This document shows, piece after piece, positions 8,506-16,600 of a stretch of 64,000 bases of DNA (positions are counted from its first letter, which is position 1; every line of letters begins with the position of its first letter). The DNA is taken from assembly GCF_000091545.1 (NCBI RefSeq), contig NC_006461.1, positions 1,042,705-1,106,704 on the forward strand, given 5' to 3'. The notes beneath the pieces are model-generated. The model was not told where the DNA came from. It was given only the letters and a program-made list of their open reading frames with translations, and ran no database searches. The DNA comes from Thermus thermophilus HB8. GTDB lineage: Bacteria; Deinococcota; Deinococci; Deinococcales; Thermaceae. The translations under genes were made by a program, and so were the position numbers.

Positions 8506-9339
8506 ATGAGGATCGCCTTCCAGGGCACGGCGGGGGCCTACAGCGAGGAGGCCTTGCTCAAGGTCTTCCCCGAGGCGAAGCCCGTGGGCTTTCCCACCTT
8601 TCACCAGGTCTTTGAGGCGGTGGAGGCGGGCGAGGCGGAGCTTGGGGTGGTGCCGGTGGAGAACACCACGGCGGGGAGCATCAACCAGACCTACGACCTC
8701 CTCCTGGAGAGCGACCTCCACGTGGTGGGGGAGATCGTCCACCGGGTGGAGCACTGCCTCCTCGCCCCCAAGGGCACAACGCTCAAGGACCTGCACGCGG
8801 TGAAGAGCCACCCCCAGGCCCTGGCCCAGTGCGACGGCTTCCTCGCCCGGATGCGCCTCACCCCCATCCCCGTCTTTGACACCGCCGGGGCGGCCAAGGA
8901 GCTCGCCGAGCACCCGGAGCCGGGCCTCGCCGCCATCGCCTCCAGGCGGGCGGCGGAGCTTTACGGCCTCGAGGTCCTGGCGGAAAACATCGAGGACTAC
9001 CCCCACAACTACACCCGCTTCTTCGTCATCGGGCACAAGGAGCCCCCGAGGGGCCAGGGGCCCTACAAGACGAGCATCGTCTTCGCCGTCCGGCACCGGC
9101 CCGGGGGGCTTTTGGAGGCGCTTTCCGTCTTCGCCGAGGCGGGGGTGAACCTCACCAAGCTGGAGTCCAGGCCCCGGAGGGACAAGCCCTTCAGCTACCT
9201 CTTCTACCTGGACCTGGAGGGGCACCTGGAGGACCCCGGGCCCGCCCAGGCCCTCCTCCGCCTCCTCAGGCGGGTGGCCTTCCTCAAGGTCTTGGGCTCC
9301 TACCCCGCCCACGCCAACGGGGGCGTTAGCGCACCTTAA
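8506..9339 (+). CDS. pheA: Prephenate dehydratase
   Basis: The 277-residue monofunctional enzyme converts prephenate to phenylpyruvate in phenylalanine synthesis. The catalytic domain starts IAFQGTAGAYSEEA and contains PVENTTAGSINQTYDLL and the catalytic YTRFFVIG segment. A C-terminal ACT domain has GVNLTKLESRP, the Phe-binding ESRP motif, so feedback inhibition is expected. There is no chorismate mutase domain. A second in-frame ATG 9 nt upstream (8497) is an alternative start. Its 3' end overlaps the convergent CBM60-like gene by 14 bp. Confidence 0.95.
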   Translation: MRIAFQGTAGAYSEEALLKVFPEAKPVGFPTFHQVFEAVEAGEAELGVVPVENTTAGSINQTYDLLLESDLHVVGEIVHRVEHCLLAPKGTTLKDLHAVKSHPQALAQCDGFLARMRLTPIPVFDTAGAAKELAEHPEPGLAAIASRRAAELYGLEVLAENIEDYPHNYTRFFVIGHKEPPRGQGPYKTSIVFAVRHRPGGLLEALSVFAEAGVNLTKLESRPRRDKPFSYLFYLDLEGHLEDPGPAQALLRLLRRVAFLKVLGSYPAHANGGVSAP

Positions 9340-9727
9340 GCCCCCGCAGGAAGAGGTTCCGGTCCTCCGGAGGGGCGTAGAGGTCGTTGAGGAAGGCGAG
9401 GACGAGCACGCCCCGCCCCGTGGTCCGGACCCGCACCTCCTTTAGACCCAGGACCTCCCCCTGCCAGAGCACCCGGTCCCCCTCGGCCACCACGGCCCAG
9501 GGACCCTCCCCTTTTGCGGGGGTGCCCTCGAGGCGGAGGACCACCTCCGCCTCCCGGCAGAGGGGGATCTCCACCACGCCGTTGGCGTAGAGGTCCGCCC
9601 GCTCGGGGAGGGGCCCCGGGCGGCACCCGCCCAAGGGAAGGGGCTTCGGCGCAAGCCCCCCTTCCAGCCCCCAAAGCCCCGCCCCAAGCCCCAGGGCGAA
9701 GGCCAGGACCCCCAAGGCCCACCTCAC
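9326..9727 (-). CDS. Exported CBM60-like carbohydrate-binding protein
   Basis: The 133-residue protein has an N-terminal hydrophobic signal or anchor (about residues 3-20). Its C-terminal beta domain ends LAFLNDLYAPPEDRNLFLRG. That FxND...DRNLxxxx signature is typical of calcium-dependent xylan-binding modules of the CBM36/60 type. The GTG start overlaps the stop of the O-antigen-ligase-like gene (GTGA), so the two are co-translated. It may recognise the glycan that its partner polymerises or ligates. The family call rests on the terminal motif, and the whole-domain fit is untested. Confidence 0.6.
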   Translation of the reverse strand: MRWALGVLAFALGLGAGLWGLEGGLAPKPLPLGGCRPGPLPERADLYANGVVEIPLCREAEVVLRLEGTPAKGEGPWAVVAEGDRVLWQGEVLGLKEVRVRTTGRGVLVLAFLNDLYAPPEDRNLFLRGLKVR

Positions 9728-11157
9728 CGCCCCACCTCCTCCTCCAGGAGAAAGGCGGGCCGCAAGGCCAGGCCCCCCTCCCGGAAGAGCACGAGCACGA
9801 GCCTCTTCCCCTCCTCGAGGGCCTCGGGAAGGGGGAAGCGGACGGGCTTCTCCGCCGGCCACTCCCAGCCGAGCCTCCGGCACCCCTCGGCGCAGAGCCA
9901 GACCTGGAGGCGGTACCCCTCGCCCCCCTCCAGGGCCACCGCCCCCGCGCCGCCCCGATCCGGGACGACGAGGTAGCGGAGGGCCGGGGGAGGCCCCTCG
10001 GGGCGGGCCGCCAGGTAAAGGAAGGGGAGGGACCAGAGGAGGGCCACCCCCCCGGCAAGCCCCAGCCCCAGGGGCGCCCGCCCCCCCTCGAGGCGGGCCA
10101 GGGCCATCCCCCCGAGGAGGAAGAAGACCTCGCCCCGGAAGGGGCTCGGGACGCTGAAGGGGTTGTCCACCATCCCCATCCCCAAATAGGCGGCGAGGAG
10201 GCCGAAGAGGAGGCCGTCCCCCCAGGCCCCCGCGAGGAACCCCCCGGCGAGGAGGAGAAGCCCCACCGCCCCGAAGACCCCCCCTTCCCCCAGGGCCTGG
10301 AGGAGGTGGTTGTGGGCGAAGGTCCAAAGCCCGCCCCAGGGCCTGAGCCAGTCGGGACAGGTAAGCCCCCGGGCCTCGAGGAGGGGAAAGAGGAAGCAGT
10401 CCCCGAAGAGCACCCCCCCGATCCGCTCCCCGAGGAGGTAGGGCCCCACCCCCGTCCAGGGGTGCTCCTGGAAGACCCGGTAGGCGGCGAGCCACACCCC
10501 TTCCCTCCCGGAAAGGTGGGCCTGGAAGAAGCGCTCCGTGGCGGGAAGGTTCAGGGCGAAGGCGGCGAGGAAAAGCCCACCCCCTAAGGCCAGGGCGAGA
10601 AGGCCCCGCCTGCGGAAGAGGAGGGCCGCCGCCCCGCCCACGAAGAAGCCCAGCATCCCCCCACGGCTCCCCGAGAGGAGGAGGACCGCCCCCCCCAGAA
10701 GGCCCAGGAGGGCCCGGAAGGGCCAGGGGTAGCGGAGGTGGAGGGCGAGGAGGAGGCCGAGCCCCCCGAGGAAGCCGAAGCCCACGGGGCTGTGGAAGGG
10801 GTGGCTGAGCCGGGTCCCCACCGCCCCGTCCCCCAGAACCCAGTAGGTGGCGGCGAAGCCCGTGAGGTAGAGGAGGAAGAGGCCCACGCCCCAAGCCCCA
10901 AGGGCCCGCTCCGGCCTGCCCAAGGCCACCCCAAGCCCCACCAGGCCGAGGACGTAGAGGAAGCGGAAGAGGGCCAAAGGCCAGGCCAAAGGCTCCGGGG
11001 CGAAGAGGGCGGGGAGGAGGAGGCTCGCCCCGTAGAGGGCGAGCAGGGCCTGCCCCCAAAGGGGAAGCCGCCGGACCCAGGGCACGAAGAAAAGGGCAAG
11101 CCCCGCAAGCGGGGGAAAGAGGGGCGCCAAGGCGAGGAGGAAGGCCAGGCCGCGCAC
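9724..11157 (-). CDS. O-antigen ligase/polymerase-like membrane protein
   Basis: The 477-residue protein has about ten hydrophobic helices and the Wzy_C/WaaL layout: a large external loop (LSGREGVWLAAYRVFQEHPWTGVGPYLLG) containing the RxxxW...HPxxGxG motif, then FAHNHLLQALGEGGVFGAVG. The motif is characteristic of enzymes that ligate or polymerise lipid-linked glycans at the outer face of the cytoplasmic membrane. A soluble C-terminal extension of about 90 residues follows the last helix. It precedes and overlaps the CBM60-like gene. The start is a GTG just after a TATAGT -10. The glycan and acceptor are not identifiable from sequence. Confidence 0.82.
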   Translation of the reverse strand: MRGLAFLLALAPLFPPLAGLALFFVPWVRRLPLWGQALLALYGASLLLPALFAPEPLAWPLALFRFLYVLGLVGLGVALGRPERALGAWGVGLFLLYLTGFAATYWVLGDGAVGTRLSHPFHSPVGFGFLGGLGLLLALHLRYPWPFRALLGLLGGAVLLLSGSRGGMLGFFVGGAAALLFRRRGLLALALGGGLFLAAFALNLPATERFFQAHLSGREGVWLAAYRVFQEHPWTGVGPYLLGERIGGVLFGDCFLFPLLEARGLTCPDWLRPWGGLWTFAHNHLLQALGEGGVFGAVGLLLLAGGFLAGAWGDGLLFGLLAAYLGMGMVDNPFSVPSPFRGEVFFLLGGMALARLEGGRAPLGLGLAGGVALLWSLPFLYLAARPEGPPPALRYLVVPDRGGAGAVALEGGEGYRLQVWLCAEGCRRLGWEWPAEKPVRFPLPEALEEGKRLVLVLFREGGLALRPAFLLEEEVGR

Positions 11158-11163
11158 AGAGGC

Positions 11164-11216
11164 ACTATACCGGGAAAGCCCCGCCTAAGCTTCCTTTCAG
11201 AAAGGACGGGTAGAGT
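11164..11216. promoter_or_regulatory. Divergent leaderless promoters between the WaaL-like and OstA-like genes
   Basis: On the minus strand TATAGT (11169-11164) ends 6 nt before GTG 11157. On the plus strand TAGAGT (11211-11216) ends 7 nt before ATG 11224. The two envelope transcription units therefore share a 66-bp intergenic region. Confidence 0.55.
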
Positions 11217-11223
11217 GAAACCC

Positions 11224-11853
11224 ATGAAGCGCCTGGCCTGGACCCTCCTCTTGGGCCTCGTGGGCCTCGCCCTGGGGGCCCGGTTCGCCACCTTCAGCGT
11301 GGAGCCCTTCGGGGCCCAGCGCCTGGACCTGGACACCGGCGTCACCACCCTCCCCCAGGGGGGGATCCTCACCGACAACGAGAACGGCCTCCGCCTCAAG
11401 GCGGCCTACATCGCCTACAAGGAAGGAAGCTTCGTCCGGGCCAGGGAGGTGGAGCTCCTCTCCGAGAAGGAGCGGTTCGTGGCCGCTTCCCTGGAGCACG
11501 ACATCCCCAAGCAACAGGCCCTCTTCCAGGACCTCCTCTTCGCCAACGCCGACTTCCAGGACCTGAGGGCGGACCGCGCCCTGGCCCTCTTTGAGGAGGA
11601 GGTGGTGGTCCTGAAGGGGCGGGTCCAGGCCAAGTCGCCCAGGCTTCAGGCCGAGGCCCTGGCGGTGGACCTCAAGGCCCGGGAGGCCCTGGCCCTGGGG
11701 AGCTTCACCTACCAGGAGGGGAAGGCCACGCTGCGGGGCCAGGGGAAGGACGCCCGCCTCTACCTCCGCTTCGCGGGCGGGAAGGTGCAGGCCACGACCA
11801 AGCTCCCGGCCCAGGCGGCCCGCCTCGAGGCCTACGCCAAGCGCCTCCCATGA
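11224..11853 (+). CDS. Secreted OstA/LptA-like protein upstream of the LptF/G-type permease
   Basis: The 209-residue protein starts with a signal peptide (MKRLAWTLLLGLVGLALGA). Its start resembles the MKRMAWVLLGMAL start of the LptA-like protein at 6835. The mature part is beta-rich (LRLKAAYIAYKEGSFVRA, LFEEEVVVLKGRVQAKSP, LQAEALAVDLKAREALALG), consistent with an OstA-like fold. It overlaps the next gene as ATGA and so is coupled to an LptF/G-type permease. Together with the 5045-7380 cluster it makes a two-part Lpt-like locus. The assignment is moderate and based on pattern and context. Confidence 0.6.
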   Translation: MKRLAWTLLLGLVGLALGARFATFSVEPFGAQRLDLDTGVTTLPQGGILTDNENGLRLKAAYIAYKEGSFVRAREVELLSEKERFVAASLEHDIPKQQALFQDLLFANADFQDLRADRALALFEEEVVVLKGRVQAKSPRLQAEALAVDLKAREALALGSFTYQEGKATLRGQGKDARLYLRFAGGKVQATTKLPAQAARLEAYAKRLP

Positions 11854-12956
11854 TCCTCCACCGCTACCTCCTCAGGGAGAGCCTCCCCGTCCTCCTCCTC
11901 GCCCTCCTCTTCCTCACCGCCGTCTACCTCTTCGGCTTCTTCTACGCCGGGGCGAGGTGGCTTGAGGGGGTGCCCCTCCCCAAGATCCTCCGCTGGCTCT
12001 CCTACCACGTCCCCGGGATCTGGGTCCAGGTCTTCCCCATCGCCTTGGTGACCACCACGGTCCTGGTCTTCGGCAGGCTCGCCGCCGAGGGGGCCCACTT
12101 CGCCCTTCTTTCCGCCGGGATCCCCTTGGGGCGGGCGGCGCTCCCCCTCGTGGCCGTGGGGGCGGTCCTGAGCGGCCTCGCCCTCTACCTCCAGGAGTAC
12201 GTGGTCCCTGAGGCCAACAACCGGGTGCGGGTGGCCTGGTGGGACGAGATCCACACCCAAGGGGCGGGCCTCTTCCGGCTCAAGGGGATGCAGATCCCCA
12301 TAGGCCAGGGCAAGAGCCTCTACTTCCAGGACTTTGACATGGCGGCCAAGGAGATGGTGGGGGTGCGGATCACCGCCTTCCAGGGGGAGGTGGGGACCTT
12401 CCTCTTCGCCGAGCGGGGCACCTGGGAGGACAAGACCCTCACCCTCAAGGACTACCGCTACTACCAGGTGGACTTCGCCCAGGTGCCGGGGCTGGAAACC
12501 GCCCCCGACCTCCTCGCCCAGGTGCGCCGGGTCTTCCGGGTGGTGAGCCAGGGGAAGACCCTGGAGGTGACCTCGGACCTCTCCCGGGCCCGGGCCATCG
12601 CCGACTACGCCGACACCTTCAGCTTCGGCCAGGACAGCCTTTCGGAGGCCTGGCGGAAGCTCAAGGACCCCTTCTTGCCCCCCTTGGAGAAGTGGCGGGC
12701 GCGGCTTGAGCTCCACTCCAAGCTCGCCCTTCCCCTCGCCAACCTGGTCCTCGTCCTCCTCGCGGCGGCCATGGCCCTCCGCTACGGGAAAAGCCCCGGG
12801 CTCGCCCTGGGGATGAGCGTGGTCCTCGCCCTGGCCTACTACGGCGCCTTCTTCCTGGGCCGGGCCCTGGCCGGGATCGGGGCCCTCCCCCCCGAGCTTG
12901 GGGCCTGGGGGGCCAACCTCCTCTTCCTCCTTTTGGGCCTCAGGGCCCTCCGCTAG
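11850..12956 (+). CDS. LptF/LptG (YjgP/YjgQ) family permease
   Basis: The 368-residue protein has three N-terminal and three C-terminal membrane helices flanking a beta-rich periplasmic domain (about residues 90-270), the LptF/G architecture. The start ILHRYLLRESLPVLLLALL is typical, as are the helix 2-3 loop GRLAAEGAHFALLSAGIPLG and LQEYVVPEANNRVR. In Gram-negative bacteria LptF and LptG form a heterodimer with the LptB ATPase and extract lipopolysaccharide. Only one such subunit and no LptB is present here. Its TAG stop doubles as the start of the -10 for bshA. Confidence 0.85.
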   Translation: MILHRYLLRESLPVLLLALLFLTAVYLFGFFYAGARWLEGVPLPKILRWLSYHVPGIWVQVFPIALVTTTVLVFGRLAAEGAHFALLSAGIPLGRAALPLVAVGAVLSGLALYLQEYVVPEANNRVRVAWWDEIHTQGAGLFRLKGMQIPIGQGKSLYFQDFDMAAKEMVGVRITAFQGEVGTFLFAERGTWEDKTLTLKDYRYYQVDFAQVPGLETAPDLLAQVRRVFRVVSQGKTLEVTSDLSRARAIADYADTFSFGQDSLSEAWRKLKDPFLPPLEKWRARLELHSKLALPLANLVLVLLAAAMALRYGKSPGLALGMSVVLALAYYGAFFLGRALAGIGALPPELGAWGANLLFLLLGLRALR

Positions 12957-12959
12957 GCT
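12954..12959 (+). promoter_or_regulatory. Leaderless -10 TAGGCT of bshA
   Basis: TAGGCT overlaps the permease stop codon and ends 6 nt before ATG 12966. Confidence 0.4.
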
Positions 12960-12965
12960 TAGGGC

Positions 12966-14065
12966 ATGCGCCGGGAGGAGCTTCGCCTGGGCCTCGTGGC
13001 CTACCCGGGCCTTGGGGGGAGCGGGACGGTGGCCGCCGAGCTCGCCGACCGCCTGGCCCGGATGGGGCACCGGGTCTACCTCTTCGCCACGTCCCGCCCC
13101 TTCCGCCTCCCCGAGGCGAGCCCCGCGGTCCACGTCCCCGTGGACCTTCCCTACTACCCCGTCTTCCCCGGACCCCTCTACACCCTCTCCCTGGCGGGCA
13201 CCTTGGAGCGGGAAGCCAAGCGGCTCGGCCTGGACCTCGTCCACACCCACTACGCCGTCCCCCACGCCGCCGCGGCCTACCTCGCCTTCGGGGAAGGCCT
13301 CCCCCTGGTCCACACCCTTCACGGCACCGACGTCTCCGTGGTGGGGATGGACCCCGCCTTCCACGGCCCCACCCGCCGCGCCCTCGAGGCCGCCCGGGCG
13401 GTCACGGCGGTAAGCCGGGCCTGGCCCAGGAAGCCAAGCGGGCCTTCGGGGTGGAGGCGGTGGTGGTCCCCAACGCCGTGGACCCGGAGCGCTTCCGCCC
13501 TAGACCTGAGCGCAAGCGGCTCTACGCCGAGGAGGGGGAGTGGCTCCTCGTGCACGCCTCCAACTTCCGCCCCATCAAGCGGGTGCCCGACATCGTCCGG
13601 GCCTTCGCCAAAATCCGGAAGCGCCTTCCCGCCAGGCTCCTCCTCCTGGGCACCGGCCCCGAGGAGGAGGAGGCCCGACGGGTGGCGGCGGAGCTCGGCG
13701 TCGCCCCCTGGGTCACCTTCCACCCCCCCACCCCCCACCCGGAGGAGGTCCTGGGGGCGGCGGACCTCTTCCTTTTGGCCTCGGAGGAGGAGTCCTTCGG
13801 CCAGGCGGCCCTCGAGGCCCTGGCCTCCGGCGTCCCCGTGGTGGCCACGGCGGTGGGCGGGGTGGCCGAGGTGGTCACCCCCGAGGTGGGCCGGCTCGTG
13901 GAGCTCGGCGACCTGGAGGCCCTGGCGGAGGCCGCCTTGGACCTCCTGGGAAGCCCCCGCCTCCCCGAGATAAGGAGGAGGGCCCGGGAGTGGGCCCTCC
14001 TGCGCTTCCACCCGGAAAGGATCACCCGGGCTTACCTGGAGGTCTACGCCAAGGCCCTGGGCTAG
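12966..14065 (+). pseudogene. bshA: bshA, N-acetylglucosaminyl malate synthase, disrupted by a one-base frameshift
   Basis: This is a GT4-family glycosyltransferase that starts bacillithiol synthesis (UDP-GlcNAc plus L-malate). The first part reads GLVAYPGLGGSGTVAAELA, LVHTHYAVPHAAAAYL, HTLHGTDVSVVG and ARAVTAVSRA. The frame then breaks near 13420-13421, and homology resumes in the +2 frame as AFGVEAVVVPNAVDPERF, LVHASNFRPIKRVPDIVRAF, LLLGTGPEEEEA and ASEEESFGQAALEALASGVPV. Adding one C in the GGGCCTGG context restores a continuous 366-residue protein. As written, the original frame runs to about 13973 as nonsense. A real mutation and a sequence error are both possible. The end overlaps lon by 4 bp. 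Confidence 0.85.
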
Positions 14066-16476
14066 GCGTGGGCCACGAGCTCCTTCTTCTTCCGGGCGCT
14101 CCTAGGGCGCCTGCCCCGCTCCTCCAAGGCCTTGAGGCCGCCCACCAGGGCCAGGTCCAGAACCTGGTCCAGGTGCTCCACGAAGTGGAAGGTCATGTTC
14201 TGCCGGAGGGGCTTGGGGATGTCGGAGAGGTCGGGCTCGTTGAGCTTGGGCAGGATCACCTCCCGGATCCCGGCCCGCCTCGCCCCCAGCACCTTCTCCT
14301 TCACCCCGCCGATGGGGAGGACCCTGCCCGTGAGGGTGATCTCCCCGGTCATGGCGATGTCGTGCCGCACCGGCACCTCGGTGAGGGCGGAGACCAAGGC
14401 GCTCACGAGGGCCACCCCGGCGGAGGGGCCTTCCTTGGGAATGGCCCCGGCGGGGACGTGGATGTGGATGTCGGACTTGTCAAACTTCTCCAGGGGGATG
14501 CCGAAGCGGAGGGCGTTCTTCTTGGCGTAGGAGAGGGCGGCCCTGGCCGACTCCTTCATCACGTCGCCGAGCTGCCCGGTGAGGATGAGGTTGCCCTTGC
14601 CGGGCATCACGGAGACCTCCACGAACATGATGTCCCCGCCCACGGGGGTGTAGTACATCCCCGTGGCCACCCCCACCTGGGGCTCCCGGGCCTCGGTCTC
14701 GGGGAGGAAGCGGGGCGGGCCGAGGTAGGCCTCCAGGTCCTTCTCCGTGATCCGCACCCGCTTCTTGCCCTCCTCCAGGATCCTGCGGGCGGCCTTGCGG
14801 AGGAGGGCCCCGATCTCCCGCTCCAGCTGCCGCACCCCCGCCTCCCGGGTGTAGTGGGTGATGAGGCGCGTGAGGGCGGCCTCGGTCACCACCACCTGCT
14901 CGGGCTCGAGGCCGTTTTCCTTTAGCTGCCTGGGCAGGAGGTAGCGCTTGGCGATCTCCAGCTTCTCCTGCTCGGTGTAGCTGGTGAACTCAATGGGCTC
15001 CATCCGGTCGTAGAGGGGGGCGGGGATGTTCTGGGGGAAGTTGGCGGTGCAGATGAACATCACCTCGCTGAGGTCAAAGGGCACCCCCAGGTAGTGGTCC
15101 ACGAACTCCTTGTTCTGGGCGGGGTCCAAGACCTCGAGGAGGGCCGCCGCCGGGTCCCCCTGGTAGGAGATGCCCAGCTTGTCCACCTCGTCCAGGAGGA
15201 AGACGGGGTTCTTGGTCCCCGCTTGCCTCAGGCCCTGGATGATCCGGCCCGGCATGGCCCCGATGTAGGTGCGGCGGTGGCCCCGGATGTCCGACTCGTC
15301 CCGGACGCCGCCCAAGGAGACGCGCACGTACTTGCGGCCCAGGGCCTCGGCGATGCTCTTGGCGATGGAGGTCTTCCCCACCCCCGGCGGCCCCACGAAG
15401 AGGAGGATGGGGCCCTTGTTCACCTCGTCGGGCGGGATCTCCCCCCGCTTGGCCCGTTCCGCCTTGAGCTTGCGCACCGCCAGGTACTCCAGGACCCGGT
15501 CCTTCACCTTCTCCAGGCCGTAGTGGTCCCGTTCCAGGATCTCCTTGGCCCGCTCCAGGTCCAGGTTGTCCTCGGTGCGGGTGTTCCAGGGGAGGTTGAC
15601 GATCCAGTCCAGGTAGGTGCGGATGACGCTGGCCTCGGCGGAGTCGGGGTGCATGCGGGCGAAGCGGTTGAGCTCCCGCTCCGCTTCCTGGCGCACCACG
15701 GGGGGAAGGTCCAGGGCCTCAAGCTTTCTGCGGAACTCCTCCACCTCCTGCTCCCCCTCCTCCCCGTGGAGCTCCCGCTGGATGGCCTTCATCTGCTCCC
15801 GGAGGAAGTACTCCCGCTGGTTGCGGTCAATCTCCTCCTTGACCTGCTGCTGGATGCGCCGCTGGGTCTCAATGAGGGCGAGCTCCGCCTCCAGGAGCAC
15901 CAAAACCGCCCGCAGGCGCTCGGCCACGTTCGCCGTCTCCAGGACCTTCTGCTTGTCCTCGAGGCGGAAGTCCATGTGGAAGGCGACGTAGTCGGCAAGC
16001 TGCGAGGGGTCCTCCAGGTTCAGGATGAACTGGGCCACCTCCGGGGCCAGGTACTTCCCCTCCTTGAGGAGGGCCTGGAACTTGTCCTTGACCTCCCGGA
16101 CCAGGGCCTTGACCAGGATGGGCTCCCCGGGCTCGTCGGCGAGGACCTCGCCGCGGGCCTCGAGGTGGTCCCCCAGGTCCAGCCACTCCCTCACCCGGAC
16201 CCGGGCGAAGGCCTGCACCAGGACCTGGACGGAGCCGTCCGGGTTCTTGCGCATCTTCAGGATGTTGCAGGCCGTGCCCACCTCAAAGAGGTCCGAGGGC
16301 CTGGGGGTCTCCACCTCCTTGTCCCTCTGGCTCACGATGAGGAGGACCCGGTCGCGGGCCAGGGCCTCGTCAATGGCCCGGATGGAGATGGGCCTCCCGG
16401 CGTCTATGGGCATCACCATGGTGGGGTAGATGACCGAGCCCCGCACCGGGCAGACGGGCATGGTTTCCGGTAGCAT
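14062..16476 (-). CDS. lon: ATP-dependent Lon protease
   Basis: The 804-residue protein degrades misfolded and regulatory proteins in the cytoplasm. It has the N-terminal substrate domain (PVCPVRGSVIYPTMVMPI), a coiled-coil middle, the AAA+ domain with Walker A GPPGVGKT and Walker B FLLDEVDK, and the C-terminal serine protease domain with the catalytic Ser in KEGPSAGVAL and Lys in GGVKEKVLGARRAG. The chosen ATG follows AAAGGAGG at good spacing. An in-frame ATG at 16515 lies 6 nt after a TAGGCT -10 and could be used as a leaderless start, adding 13 residues (MDERRTAEERRER). Confidence 0.96.
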   Translation of the reverse strand: MLPETMPVCPVRGSVIYPTMVMPIDAGRPISIRAIDEALARDRVLLIVSQRDKEVETPRPSDLFEVGTACNILKMRKNPDGSVQVLVQAFARVRVREWLDLGDHLEARGEVLADEPGEPILVKALVREVKDKFQALLKEGKYLAPEVAQFILNLEDPSQLADYVAFHMDFRLEDKQKVLETANVAERLRAVLVLLEAELALIETQRRIQQQVKEEIDRNQREYFLREQMKAIQRELHGEEGEQEVEEFRRKLEALDLPPVVRQEAERELNRFARMHPDSAEASVIRTYLDWIVNLPWNTRTEDNLDLERAKEILERDHYGLEKVKDRVLEYLAVRKLKAERAKRGEIPPDEVNKGPILLFVGPPGVGKTSIAKSIAEALGRKYVRVSLGGVRDESDIRGHRRTYIGAMPGRIIQGLRQAGTKNPVFLLDEVDKLGISYQGDPAAALLEVLDPAQNKEFVDHYLGVPFDLSEVMFICTANFPQNIPAPLYDRMEPIEFTSYTEQEKLEIAKRYLLPRQLKENGLEPEQVVVTEAALTRLITHYTREAGVRQLEREIGALLRKAARRILEEGKKRVRITEKDLEAYLGPPRFLPETEAREPQVGVATGMYYTPVGGDIMFVEVSVMPGKGNLILTGQLGDVMKESARAALSYAKKNALRFGIPLEKFDKSDIHIHVPAGAIPKEGPSAGVALVSALVSALTEVPVRHDIAMTGEITLTGRVLPIGGVKEKVLGARRAGIREVILPKLNEPDLSDIPKPLRQNMTFHFVEHLDQVLDLALVGGLKALEERGRRPRSARKKKELVAHA

Positions 16477-16521
16477 GCGTTCCCTCCTTTCTTCGGCGGT
16501 TCTGCGTTCGTCCATAGCCTA

Positions 16522-16549
16522 AGCCTACCTATGTCAAGTTTACTGCAAA
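16522..16549 (-). promoter_or_regulatory. lon promoter region
   Basis: On the minus strand TTTGCA (16549-16544) is followed after 16 nt by TAGGCT (16527-16522), itself immediately repeated (16521-16516) up to ATG 16515. A perfect TTGACA (16537-16532) also lies here but has no well-spaced -10. Transcription would give either a leaderless start at 16515 or a leader of roughly 40 nt to the start at 16476. Confidence 0.4.
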
Positions 16550-16587
16550 TCCCCGTTTTACGCAAAGGGCCCGGACGGAAAGCCCTT

Positions 16588-16593
16588 TATGCT
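16588..16593 (+). promoter_or_regulatory. Leaderless -10 TATGCT of the DUF1517 gene
   Basis: TATGCT ends 7 nt before GTG 16601. The in-frame ATG at 16589 lies inside this hexamer, which argues against it as the start. Confidence 0.45.
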
Positions 16594-16600
16594 AAGGGGC

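Noticed and set aside
13451..14065. Separate glycosyltransferase gene starting inside bshA
   Set aside because: The ATG at 13451 lies in the middle of a conserved strand, there is no promoter or ribosome binding site, and the sequence is simply the C-terminal half of bshA after the frameshift.
16511..16537. TTGACA upstream of lon as a heat-shock or standard promoter
   Set aside because: No -10 lies 16-18 bp downstream. The tandem TAGGCT elements fit better with an upstream TTTGCA.
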